Shown: positions 56,717-64,000 of the stretch, in pieces
Layout of the letters: each line of letters begins with the position of its first letter
Numbering within the stretch: position 1 is the stretch's first letter
Source of the DNA: Rummeliibacillus stabekisii
Lineage (GTDB): Bacteria > Bacillota > Bacilli > Bacillales_A > Planococcaceae
Direction: 5' to 3'
DNA length: 64,000 bases
Assembly: GCF_007988965.1 (NCBI RefSeq)
Contig: NZ_BJVD01000009.1
Span: 46,681-110,680, forward strand
Program-made: the position numbers and the translations under genes
The notes under the pieces: generated by a model
What the model saw: the letters and a program-made list of their open reading frames with translations, nothing else
Told to the model about the DNA's origin: nothing
Databases searched by the model: none

Positions 56717-58084
56717 CTAATTTAAATTTGTCTGTACCTCGTTTGATTCCTTATGATCTTCTATACTTTCCGGCAAGATTAAATTTAATAACAATGCAGT
56801 AACTGCACCAACAGCAGTGCCTGATGCAACAAAATATGTCGCTAGGTCTGGTAGCTGAGCCAATATATCTGCTGGCATTAATACTGCAAACAAAGCAGCC
56901 ATAATAGAAACACCTATTACTAACATATTTCTTTCTGTAAACGGCACTTCTTTTATCACTTTAAATCCATTCATCATAATTACTACACAAAGAATGGCAA
57001 AAATACTATTGACTACAACAGATGGAATGCATGCAATACAGTTCATTAATTTTGGCATCATCCCAAGAACGATTAAGATGGCACCACCTACTAGGATCGG
57101 TTTTCGGCTTTTAATGCCTGTAATCGCAATAATGCCGGCATTCGAAGAATAACCAGTGACAGGAGTACCTCCGAGGAAGGAGCCCAAAAAACATCCCAAT
57201 CCTTCGCCCAATGCCCCACCGTTTAATCGCTTGTCATCTAGCTTGTCACCCGTAATATTGCTAACTGTAAACCAAGTACCGGTTGTTTCAATCATGACGA
57301 TCAAATAGATGGCCAACATAATAAGGATGGCGTTGATATTAAACGTGGGCATTCCAAATGCAAAGAGAGTTGGCAACTGAAACCACGACGCTTTCTCTAC
57401 AGAAGAAAAGTCAATCAATCCATAAAAGGATGCAACAAGAGAGCCGCTGGCAAGCGCTAAAATAACGGAAATTACTTTGATAAAGCGAAGTTTTGTTTTT
57501 GACCTTTCGCCAATATACATACAGAAAATTAGAACAGCAGCTGTTACAATCGCTACAATCATATTTGAGCTTAAACTGCCCTGCGCAGTATAAATCGAAT
57601 GAATGGCACTAGGCATTAACGAAATACCGACAATAACAATAACCGTGCCAGCTACTAAAGGAGGAATAAACCTTCTTACTGCCTTACTGAACAGCTGCAG
57701 CGGATAACCTAGCAAGCCTATCAGCAAAGCACCAGGTATTAAACTTCCAATCATTGTACCGATTCCCGAGGTTGTCCCAATGGCAGCAAGCGCGCTGATC
57801 GGAACGAATGAGGGCCCTTGCATGACAGGAAGCTTCATTGCAAGCCCTGCTTGAATTAATGTCGCCAGTCCACATGCAATAAATGTCATTTGAATTAATA
57901 GCGCACTATCATTTACTGAAAAAGAAAGCATGCCTGCTAGGATCATCGGCGGAATAAAAAGGTCCATTGCCATTACTTGTTGTAAGCCGAGAAGAAGCAT
58001 TTGAGCAGCAGCGCCTCCCCTTTTCCGGTCCACAATAACTCTTTTTGTTCTCCCTGTTTCTAATTCTCTCGTTATACTTCCCAT
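56717..58084 (-). CDS. NCS2 purine (xanthine/guanine/urate) permease
   Basis: This 455-residue protein has about fourteen transmembrane helices of the nucleobase-ascorbate family. The motifs LLLGLQQVMAMDLFIPPMILAG in helix 1, and GEGLGCFLGSFLGGTPVTGYSSNAG with its GTPVTGYSSN (family consensus GxTxxTxxxxN) near 290, are present. I chose the ATG at 58084, seven bases after AGGAGG; ATG and TTG codons at 58087 and 58090 are possible. It is first behind a guanine-class riboswitch, so xanthine, guanine, hypoxanthine or urate is the likely cargo rather than uracil. Confidence 0.9.
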   Translation of the reverse strand: MGSITRELETGRTKRVIVDRKRGGAAAQMLLLGLQQVMAMDLFIPPMILAGMLSFSVNDSALLIQMTFIACGLATLIQAGLAMKLPVMQGPSFVPISALAAIGTTSGIGTMIGSLIPGALLIGLLGYPLQLFSKAVRRFIPPLVAGTVIVIVGISLMPSAIHSIYTAQGSLSSNMIVAIVTAAVLIFCMYIGERSKTKLRFIKVISVILALASGSLVASFYGLIDFSSVEKASWFQLPTLFAFGMPTFNINAILIMLAIYLIVMIETTGTWFTVSNITGDKLDDKRLNGGALGEGLGCFLGSFLGGTPVTGYSSNAGIIAITGIKSRKPILVGGAILIVLGMMPKLMNCIACIPSVVVNSIFAILCVVIMMNGFKVIKEVPFTERNMLVIGVSIMAALFAVLMPADILAQLPDLATYFVASGTAVGAVTALLLNLILPESIEDHKESNEVQTNLN

Positions 58085-58132
58085 CATCAATCCTCCTGTA
58101 ATAAATCAACCCATATAATTCATCAAAATAAA

Positions 58133-58318
58133 AAACTCGGATTACATACCTCTACCTTCGTAGAAAGCCATGTAATCCGAGTTCAAAAAAATGAGAATTC
58201 GAAAGAGAAGATAAACGTCCCTATAGACGATTTATCTTTTCAAAGCTTTCCATAGCCAGTTTATTTACGGTAAACAGGTAGAAACTTGTGAGCCATATTC
58301 TCACGATTATATGAAAAA
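58133..58318 (-). promoter_or_regulatory. Guanine-class purine riboswitch with terminator
   Basis: On the minus strand the aptamer (about 58316..58245) reads ATAATCGTGAGAATATGG, then CTCACAAGTTTCTACC, then CCGTAAATAAACTGGCTATGG, the canonical purine-switch core. The J3/1 pyrimidine is C (GGCTATG), which marks guanine/hypoxanthine rather than adenine binding. A hairpin GATAAATCGTC/GACGTTTATC follows at 58211-58238. The terminator CTCGGATTACAT ... ATGTAATCCGAG with TTTTTT ends at 58130. Ligand should turn the permease-oxygenase operon off. Confidence 0.95.
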
Positions 58319-58541
58319 CAACTTATATAATTTTATGGGCTAAGTATAGCACTCACCCTATGAATTGCAAGTATATTTTTTAATAAGTTTTTAGTCAGCA
58401 ATGTCTTAAAATAACTCAAACCTGCACCATATAAGGATTTAACCTATCAAAACAAACATTCGCTTTTTTGTAATAGTATTTAACCAGCTAATCATTTATA
58501 ATCAAAATATAAACAAAAAGACGAACTTTATTGAGGTATAT

Positions 58542-59903
58542 ATGGATAAATATACGTTTATTTTCAAAGGAACTGCTTTTACAAGTGAAACAAATAAAAA
58601 AGTAGCCATCTTAAAAGACCATCTCTTCTGCATTAATGAAAACGGCTTGATTGAGGATATTTTCAATTCTACACACGATGAGTACTCTAGGTTGATAGAT
58701 GACTATCAAGATAATGACAATTTCCACACATTAGCGGCAGGGCAATATATCTTACCTGGTTTTGTCGACTTGCATGTTCACGCACCGCAATGGGCACAAT
58801 CAGGAACAGCCCTTGATTTACCTCTATATGATTGGCTCCATACGTATACTTTCCCACTCGAAGCAAAGTTTGCTGATCTAGAATTTGCAGAGCTTGTTTA
58901 TGATGATTTAGTTACAACATTGCTTAAGAACGGAACAACAACAGCTCTTTACTTCGCTACTATCCATAAAGAAGCAAGCTTATTACTCGCGACAATATGT
59001 GCAAAAAAGGGACAACGCGGATTAGTAGGTAAAGTGGTGATGGACGATCCAATACAAAATCCCGATTTTTACCGAGATCAAGATGCCAAAACGGCATTAG
59101 CTGATACAGAAGAATTTATTCTTGAAGTCAATCATCTTTCAAAGGAAACCAAGCAAGGCGTGTACCCTGTGGTGACCCCTCGATTTATCCCAAGCTGTAC
59201 AGATGAAGTACTGACAGGATTGGGAAAATTAGCTGAAAAATATGATACCTATATCCAATCGCATTGCAGTGAAAGTGATTGGGCACACAATTATGTACAA
59301 GAACGTTTTTCAAAACATGATGCCTTTGCACTCAATGATTTTGGATTACTAAAAGATAAATCAGTGATGGCACATTGTAATTTCTTAGACGATGAAGACG
59401 CCTCACTATTCGCAAAAACAGGAACGGCCATTAGCCACTGTCCCTTATCCAATGCCTATTTTGCCAATAGCGTATTGCCTGTAGCACATCTGCAAGAAAA
59501 AGGAGTGGATATTGGCTTAGGAACAGATATCTCTGCTGGCGCTACGCCAAGCATATATGCCAATGCCATTCAATCAATTATTTCATCACGGATGCTAGAA
59601 GATGGTGTAAACCCTTCTATACCAGCCAGTGAGCGGGGCGTACCTCATTCTCGCTTAACCATCGATGAAGCCTTTTATCTGGCAACAGCCGGCGGAGGCG
59701 AAAGCTTAAGTTTACCTATTGGGAAAATCGAAAAAAATTACTCGTGGGATATTCAAATTATTGATACTACTATGTCATCTGCAAGAATGCCCATCTTTTC
59801 ACCAGATGAGCAACTATACGATATTTTCCAAAAAATTATGTATCATACACGCCCAGAACATATCCAAGAGGTGTGGGTACAGGGAGAGAAAGTCCAATTT
59901 TAA
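58542..59903 (+). CDS. guaD: Guanine deaminase (amidohydrolase type)
   Basis: This 453-residue enzyme converts guanine to xanthine. Zinc ligands are seen in PGFVDLHVHAPQ (His78, His80), IQSHCSES (His near 241), AHCNFLDDED (His near 278) and GTDISAG (Asp near 329). The HAPQ and QSHCSES phrases match TIM-barrel guanine deaminases rather than the small cytidine-deaminase-type GuaD of B. subtilis. TTGAGGT precedes the ATG. It is divergent from the permease-Rieske operon, with 451 bases between them that hold the riboswitch and both promoters. Confidence 0.93.
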   Translation: MDKYTFIFKGTAFTSETNKKVAILKDHLFCINENGLIEDIFNSTHDEYSRLIDDYQDNDNFHTLAAGQYILPGFVDLHVHAPQWAQSGTALDLPLYDWLHTYTFPLEAKFADLEFAELVYDDLVTTLLKNGTTTALYFATIHKEASLLLATICAKKGQRGLVGKVVMDDPIQNPDFYRDQDAKTALADTEEFILEVNHLSKETKQGVYPVVTPRFIPSCTDEVLTGLGKLAEKYDTYIQSHCSESDWAHNYVQERFSKHDAFALNDFGLLKDKSVMAHCNFLDDEDASLFAKTGTAISHCPLSNAYFANSVLPVAHLQEKGVDIGLGTDISAGATPSIYANAIQSIISSRMLEDGVNPSIPASERGVPHSRLTIDEAFYLATAGGGESLSLPIGKIEKNYSWDIQIIDTTMSSARMPIFSPDEQLYDIFQKIMYHTRPEHIQEVWVQGEKVQF

Positions 59904-59904
59904 T

Positions 59905-59940
59905 CAACAAAAGCACAGACCATTTACGCTGGTCTGTGCT
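59905..59940 (-). terminator. Bidirectional terminator between guaD and the MFS gene
   Basis: AGCACAGACCA and TGGTCTGTGCT form a perfect 11-base stem with a seven-base loop. On the minus strand TTTTGTTG follows. It lies between two convergent genes. Confidence 0.8.
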
Positions 59941-59948
59941 CTATTGAC

Positions 59949-61208
59949 TTATTTCCAAAAGCCATCTTGCTCTAATTTCTTTTTACCTTTAAATGCAAAC
60001 AAGATTGCAATGATATTGATAACTAACATCGCTAGTAAAGCGTATAAAACAACTGTGTAGCTTCCTGTAAAATCATACACATAGCCATATACAGGAAGAG
60101 CGACAATAGAAGAGATTGCTAGTCCTAAAGAGGCTGTTGAATAAATTTGGCTATACTCTTTATTACCAAATAGACTTGCTGTCAGCGCAGGCCCTAATGT
60201 ACCGATTGATGATGAAATCACGCCAAATAACCCTACAGCTAAAGTAATGATCCCAGCATTTGACTCTGTAAATACAAGCAAGCAAATAGATATTAAACCA
60301 ACAGCCATTGCAAGAAGTGCTGTATTTTTTGAACCTATACGGTCAGTCAAGAAGCCTATGATTAATGATCCAATTAATACACCGATCATTAAGGTCCCCA
60401 TAATGTTACCTGCAAACGAAACACTGAATCCTTTATTCATCAAGTATGTTGGAATATGCATAGAAAAACTTGCAATAGATGTTACAAGGAAGAAGAAAAT
60501 AAGCAATGCATAAAAAGCAGAAGATTTTTTTGCTATTGCAAATGTAACACCTTTCTCTTCAGTATTGATTGCTGCCCCATTATCAGTTGCAGCTGCTTCA
60601 TCCATCCCATATGGAAGAAGACCCTTCGCTTGTGGAGATTTTTTAATCAAAAGCAAGACAACTGGTATAATGATCACCATTGCTGCAATACCAACAATAA
60701 CATAAGATGATCTCCATCCATGGCTAGAAATCAATTTACCAACGATTGGTTGAGAAATAGCACCTAATAAACCACCAGCAGCACCTAAAATACCAAGAGC
60801 CAAGCCACTGTTCTTTTTAAACCATTGATTGATCAGCACTGGTCCTGCAATAACTGTGATAAAAACGCCCCCAACAGCTAATGGAATGGCCATAATATAC
60901 CATCCCCATACAGAACTCATAAAACTAAATAGAACATAAGATCCCGCTTGTAAAATAATACCTACAATTAAAACTGAGCGAATATCATATTTCGCCAAAA
61001 TTTTTCCGCCTATTGGTAGGAAGATCAACGTCACAATAGCAGAGACACTGAAATACAAGCTTAAGCTACCTAAGCCTACACCAAGATCTTTAGTAATCGG
61101 CGTTAAAAATAAGCTTGCAGAGTTACTCAAACTTCCTTTACCGATACCAACAATGATACAAAGCGCTAGCAAGGTCCACCACGCGTAATGTATTTTTTTC
61201 TTTTCCAT
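59949..61208 (-). CDS. OFA-family MFS transporter
   Basis: This 419-residue transporter has about twelve helices and the oxalate/formate antiporter-like N-terminus (HYAWWTLLALCIIVGIGKGS), with GWRSSYVIVG in the middle and GFLTDRIGSKNTALL as the second-half MFS motif. The OFA group carries organic anions such as oxalate, formate or lactate. It is monocistronic and convergent with guaD; whether it belongs to the purine island is not clear. An inverted repeat lies about 100 bases upstream. Confidence 0.83.
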   Translation of the reverse strand: MEKKKIHYAWWTLLALCIIVGIGKGSLSNSASLFLTPITKDLGVGLGSLSLYFSVSAIVTLIFLPIGGKILAKYDIRSVLIVGIILQAGSYVLFSFMSSVWGWYIMAIPLAVGGVFITVIAGPVLINQWFKKNSGLALGILGAAGGLLGAISQPIVGKLISSHGWRSSYVIVGIAAMVIIIPVVLLLIKKSPQAKGLLPYGMDEAAATDNGAAINTEEKGVTFAIAKKSSAFYALLIFFFLVTSIASFSMHIPTYLMNKGFSVSFAGNIMGTLMIGVLIGSLIIGFLTDRIGSKNTALLAMAVGLISICLLVFTESNAGIITLAVGLFGVISSSIGTLGPALTASLFGNKEYSQIYSTASLGLAISSIVALPVYGYVYDFTGSYTVVLYALLAMLVINIIAILFAFKGKKKLEQDGFWK

Positions 61209-61704
61209 AATTCGTTACTTCCTTTCTGCTTTCGTATTTATTACCAACAATAAGCAATTCAAAGTAACAATTGATAAGTGTATGTAGAAACCGATAATTT
61301 TATTGAAATAACTAAAATTTGTATGTTCTAAATTTTAGTTATCTAAATATTAGGAGACTAAATATTTACCGCTACTTCACCTAATAGAAAAGTAAATAGC
61401 GGTTTATGGACACTCAATTATTCTTTTTTCATGCTTGGCTTTTCAAAAAAATTACTTAGAATTCTAAATAAATCACCAGTAAACAATAGCAGACTTACTG
61501 TAAAAGCGCAATACCTTTCTTTTAAATTTTGTGATAAAATATTGTTTTTTTAAGTAATTATCGGTCCAATTAATTACAATAATGTTATATAGAGCGATTA
61601 ATTTAATGTGCGAATATATTCTCACACAACGTATAATTTACATATAATAAAGGTTTTTCTTTTCCTATAAACGGTTAAAGTATTAAAAACAGGAGGGATC
61701 CATT
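61209..61704. other. Intergenic region between the MFS and DCC genes
   Basis: This 496-base AT-rich stretch holds no credible gene. Its main feature is a 13-base inverted repeat, ATAACTAAAATTT at 61308-61320 and AAATTTTAGTTAT at 61330-61342. A weaker ACCGCTA/TAGCGGT pair lies near 61370-61410. Promoters for both divergent genes should lie here, but none is convincing. Confidence 0.5.
61308..61342. repeat. 13-bp perfect inverted repeat upstream of the MFS gene
   Basis: ATAACTAAAATTT and its exact reverse complement AAATTTTAGTTAT are separated by nine bases, centred about 117 bases upstream of the MFS start codon. It could be an operator or an RNA hairpin; no T-run supports a terminator. Confidence 0.6.
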
Positions 61705-62094
61705 ATGCATCCAGTTGTACTTTTTGATGGCGAATGTAATTTTTGCGATTCAAGTGTACAGTTCATTATCAAACATGACCCTAAAGGACGTTTTTATTTT
61801 TCTTCATTACAGGGGGACACGGGAGAGAAAATGCGGGAGAAATATCAGATACCTTCTTCCATTGACAGCATCGTACTCATAGAGGATGACAAAGTTTACT
61901 ATAAATCAACAGCAGCACTCAGAATATGCAAGGGCCTCTCAGGATTTTGGAAGATATTTTATTTCTTTGTTGCCGTACCACTACCATTGCGAAATGCTGT
62001 ATATGACATCATTGCGAAAAACCGCTATAAATGGTTTGGCAAAAAGGAAAGCTGTATGCTTCCATCGCCAAATATCCGAAAAAGATTCATATAA
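61705..62094 (+). CDS. DCC-family thiol-disulfide oxidoreductase-like protein (YuxK type)
   Basis: This 129-residue protein belongs to the DUF393/DCC family. The name motif is seen in VVLFDGECNFCDSSVQFII (Cys12 and Cys15 in a thioredoxin-like C-X2-C). The RFYFSSLQGDTG and SIVLIEDDKVYYKSTAALRI blocks complete the family pattern. A second membrane-associated stretch (FWKIFYFFVAVPLPLRNAVYDIIAKNRYKWFGK) ends it. AGGAGGGA precedes the ATG. The physiological partner is unknown. Confidence 0.9.
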   Translation: MHPVVLFDGECNFCDSSVQFIIKHDPKGRFYFSSLQGDTGEKMREKYQIPSSIDSIVLIEDDKVYYKSTAALRICKGLSGFWKIFYFFVAVPLPLRNAVYDIIAKNRYKWFGKKESCMLPSPNIRKRFI

Positions 62095-62135
62095 AAAAAG
62101 AGCGAAAAGAAAGCCTTTTCGCTCTTTTTTTCTTT
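62091..62135 (+). terminator. Bidirectional terminator after the DCC gene
   Basis: AAAAAAGAGCGAAAA and TTTTCGCTCTTTTTT pair across a seven-base loop and run into TTTCTTTTT on the plus strand; A-tracts on the other side allow it to serve the minus-strand gene as well. Confidence 0.9.
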
Positions 62136-62157
62136 TTATACTGGTAGATCTTATACC

Positions 62158-63495
62158 TCAAACTTCTGTAAAAGTGGTATAACGCCATAAATGATTTGCC
62201 GTTTGCGGAGCCATCATTTCAAGGCCCTTATTATCCGTTTGATGTACTGTGTGCCATTCTTTTTCATCATGTTCTTTCATATACACTTCATGGCATGGTG
62301 CTTGGTCATGGCTACCTATAAAATCTACTGTCCCATTGCGATAAAATGTCCCAAACAATCTATAATTAATGGCAGGAGAAGCTACAAGCGGATTACCTAC
62401 TTCATGATACAGCTCAAACCGTACGAAATCCTCGTTCTTGATGACTTCTTGCATTTCTATTCCTTCATCAGAGGCCCGCTCTTCCTTTAAAAAATGCTTA
62501 TCCTCATCATATGCCTTGGTAATGCCGGCTGTTTTCTTCAGCACTGTTGCTTCTTCAGCTTCTGCATCATAGGTAATTTCTGTCCGAGTACGATAGCTAT
62601 TTGCTTCCGGATCGTAATGACGATTGTCTCCTTTAAAAAAACGTTCAGAGGAGGCTATATTTGGGTTTCCGATCCACTCTTCCTTTAAAAATGTGGTGTA
62701 GCGCACCAACCAATTTTTATCCTTTTTCTCTTGCCTGTTTGCTTCGGGTCTTAAAAGAAGATGTTCTGCTGGTCCTATCTTTTTTCTCAGCGTAAATTCT
62801 TCTTTTGCTGTTTGTTCTTTCGAGGTATCATTTTTTGCTATTCCTAATACACCAGCTATTGCAGAATTGGTCTTGCTGCTTCCTTGTTCTGACAAGAGAA
62901 GCGGCCTTTTCGCCTTGATTTGGTAATTAAATTCTTTACTTGTGCTTGGTATTTTTTCTTTAAAGTTGCATGTTTTTGTTTTACCAATCAATTGTTGATC
63001 TCGATATATAAAGTATTCCTCAATTCCATCAATAGCTTCCCATTTAAACTGAATGTCTTCTTCTGAAATAACAGTTGTGATAACTAAATCCTTCAAAATA
63101 TTATTCTCTGATTTTTGATCAACAGCTGTAGCCGTTTGAACACCGTACTTTTTAGAAATCCCCTTTTCTTCCTCAGTAAATTCCACATAATACTGATATA
63201 ACGTACCTGGAACCAAACCTTTGTCAGTGTATTCACTTTTATCACCTTTATAAAGCAACTTTCCATCTCTATAGATTGTATAAAGCCCTTGTGCTTCCTT
63301 AAGTAAAAAAGTAATTGAATCCTTGGAATGTCGAATAGTGCCGAAAGCAAATCCGTCATCTTTCTGCGGAGCTTTTTCTATTTTTTTTAAGATAATTTTT
63401 TCAGCGGTTCGAGCGATTACAAAAGTCCCCAGAAGAATACCTGCTGTCTTGATTGGATTTCTTTTCACTTTTTCCAGCAACGATGAAGATAGCAT
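62158..63495 (-). CDS. DUF3238-like protein with FN3-type segments
   Basis: This 445-residue protein starts with a hydrophobic segment (TAGILLGTFVIARTAEKII, about 14-32) that could anchor it in the membrane. Two fibronectin-like beta segments follow (about 50-125 and 135-200, the second with FKWEAIDGIEEYFIYRDQ-like sequence in part). The C-terminal half (about 265-440: VRYTTFLKEEWIGNP, FKGDNRHYDPEANSYRTR, FYRNGTVDFIGSHDQAPCHEVY) resembles DUF3238 of Bacillus species. GAGGTGAT precedes the ATG. Its function is not known; the family call is moderate. Confidence 0.65.
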   Translation of the reverse strand: MLSSSLLEKVKRNPIKTAGILLGTFVIARTAEKIILKKIEKAPQKDDGFAFGTIRHSKDSITFLLKEAQGLYTIYRDGKLLYKGDKSEYTDKGLVPGTLYQYYVEFTEEEKGISKKYGVQTATAVDQKSENNILKDLVITTVISEEDIQFKWEAIDGIEEYFIYRDQQLIGKTKTCNFKEKIPSTSKEFNYQIKAKRPLLLSEQGSSKTNSAIAGVLGIAKNDTSKEQTAKEEFTLRKKIGPAEHLLLRPEANRQEKKDKNWLVRYTTFLKEEWIGNPNIASSERFFKGDNRHYDPEANSYRTRTEITYDAEAEEATVLKKTAGITKAYDEDKHFLKEERASDEGIEMQEVIKNEDFVRFELYHEVGNPLVASPAINYRLFGTFYRNGTVDFIGSHDQAPCHEVYMKEHDEKEWHTVHQTDNKGLEMMAPQTANHLWRYTTFTEV

Positions 63496-63712
63496 TTGAT
63501 CACCTCAGTATTTTTTTATGCTATACCCTTTTTTTGGTTTTTGCTATCAACATTTTGCTTAGGTGTTAAAAACAGTTGATCAAAAGAAGAAAAACAAACC
63601 AAATAAAAAAACAAAAAATATTTTAAAATGGTCCCATTTTTCACCGTCTTTTCACTATTGAAGGATAAGGTATAGAGGCAACAAAAAATAAATGATATTT
63701 GGAGGAACACTT

Positions 63713-64000
63713 ATGAACAAAAAGAAACTAGTTGGATATGTAATGTCAGGTGCCCTGTCAGTTGGAGTATTAAGTGGAATTGGCTCTAACGTATATGCAA
63801 AGACGATGTCAAATTCCTCTGATAGTAGTAATACGACTCAAGAACAAATACAAAAGATTAAAGCAGAACTAAAAAGCAAATTGGCGAAACTCGGCGTGTC
63901 ATTACCAGAACCTAATTTTAAAAACTCTATGTTAGCTAATTTAGATGACGCCACTAAAAAGAAGGCTCAAGCTATTCTAGATAAAGAAAAAAACGGTTCT
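63713..64000 (+). CDS. Secreted protein, N-terminal part (cut by window edge)
   Basis: The first 96 codons are visible. The N-terminus MNKKKLVGYVMSGALSVGVLSGIGSNVYAK is a signal peptide with an alanine before the likely cleavage site, and no lipobox. A Ser/Thr/Asn-rich linker and a charged helical segment (TQEQIQKIKAELKSKLAKLG) follow, then ANLDDATKKKAQAILDKEK. GGAGG precedes the ATG. No family is recognised from this fragment. Confidence 0.8.
   Translation, partial: MNKKKLVGYVMSGALSVGVLSGIGSNVYAKTMSNSSDSSNTTQEQIQKIKAELKSKLAKLGVSLPEPNFKNSMLANLDDATKKKAQAILDKEKNGS

Noticed and set aside
58136..58181. Possible second purine aptamer, because the loop contains TTTCTAC and an ATGG
   Set aside because: The CCGTAAA-type third stem and the closing CTATG are missing; the element is better explained as the terminator of the riboswitch.
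58510..58530. PurR-like CGAAC box just upstream of guaD
   Set aside because: Only one box could be aligned, it overlaps the leader close to the Shine-Dalgarno, and no inverted partner lies at the usual distance.
62191..62490. Plus-strand hydrophobic frame of 99 codons
   Set aside because: Antisense to the DUF3238-like gene, with no Shine-Dalgarno sequence; hydrophobicity comes from the reverse reading of Lys/Glu codons.
1..64000. CRISPR arrays, insertion sequences, prophage, tRNA or rRNA genes
   Set aside because: No evenly spaced repeats, transposase-like proteins, phage structural genes, or cloverleaf or rRNA sequence was recognised by reading the window.

Overview
The window is a chromosomal segment of a low-GC Gram-positive rod of the order Bacillales. 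The first 20.6 kb follow the conserved rpoB-to-ctsR order of Bacillus subtilis, read on the minus strand. Two features lean towards the Planococcaceae/Caryophanaceae side (Lysinibacillus-like genera): a two-LysM M14 peptidase resembling the L. sphaericus endopeptidase I, and the mix of riboswitch-controlled purine and amino-acid genes. The genus is a guess. No rRNA, tRNA, insertion sequence, prophage or CRISPR array was seen.

1-20.6 kb (minus strand) is the information-processing core: rpoB (cut by the left edge), a ybxB-type methyltransferase, rplL, rplJ with its L10 leader, rplA, rplK, nusG, secE, rpmG, sigH, yacP, rlmB, mrnC, cysS and cysE behind a cysteine T-box, gltX, ispF, ispD, yacL, radA, clpC, mcsB, mcsA and ctsR behind a CtsR operator. 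disA, which lies between radA and yacL in B. subtilis, is missing; 311 bp take its place.

20.7-31.2 kb holds a DUF4870 protein, a CorA magnesium transporter, a small membrane protein, an acyl-CoA thioesterase, two aldehyde dehydrogenases flanking a DUF779 gene, and a 1436-residue secreted metallophosphoesterase. 31.3-36 kb is a complete branched-chain amino-acid ABC transporter (livJ, livH, livM, livG, livF) with a CodY-like box. 36-38.8 kb is a marR-MFS pair followed by a short-chain dehydrogenase. 38.9-42.5 kb pairs a GltP-type symporter with a GlnK/GlnL-type two-component system, with a direct repeat at the symporter promoter. 42.6-45.6 kb is a three-gene polar amino-acid ABC transporter behind a lysine riboswitch, so it is best read as a lysine importer.

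45.7-55.7 kb contains a YcdB/YcdC-like acidic protein, an ATP-grasp ligase of unknown substrate, guaC (GMP reductase), a chemoreceptor, an FG-GAP-like protein with a possible 51-codon gene behind it, a PgeF-type protein and a peptidoglycan endopeptidase. 55.7-61.2 kb is a purine island: a guanine-class riboswitch drives an NCS2 purine permease and a Rieske non-haem iron oxygenase, and guanine deaminase is divergent from them. A Rieske oxygenase under guanine-riboswitch control is the strongest candidate here for an undescribed function. The window closes with an OFA-type MFS transporter, a DCC thiol-disulfide protein, a DUF3238-like protein and the start of a secreted protein cut by the right edge.
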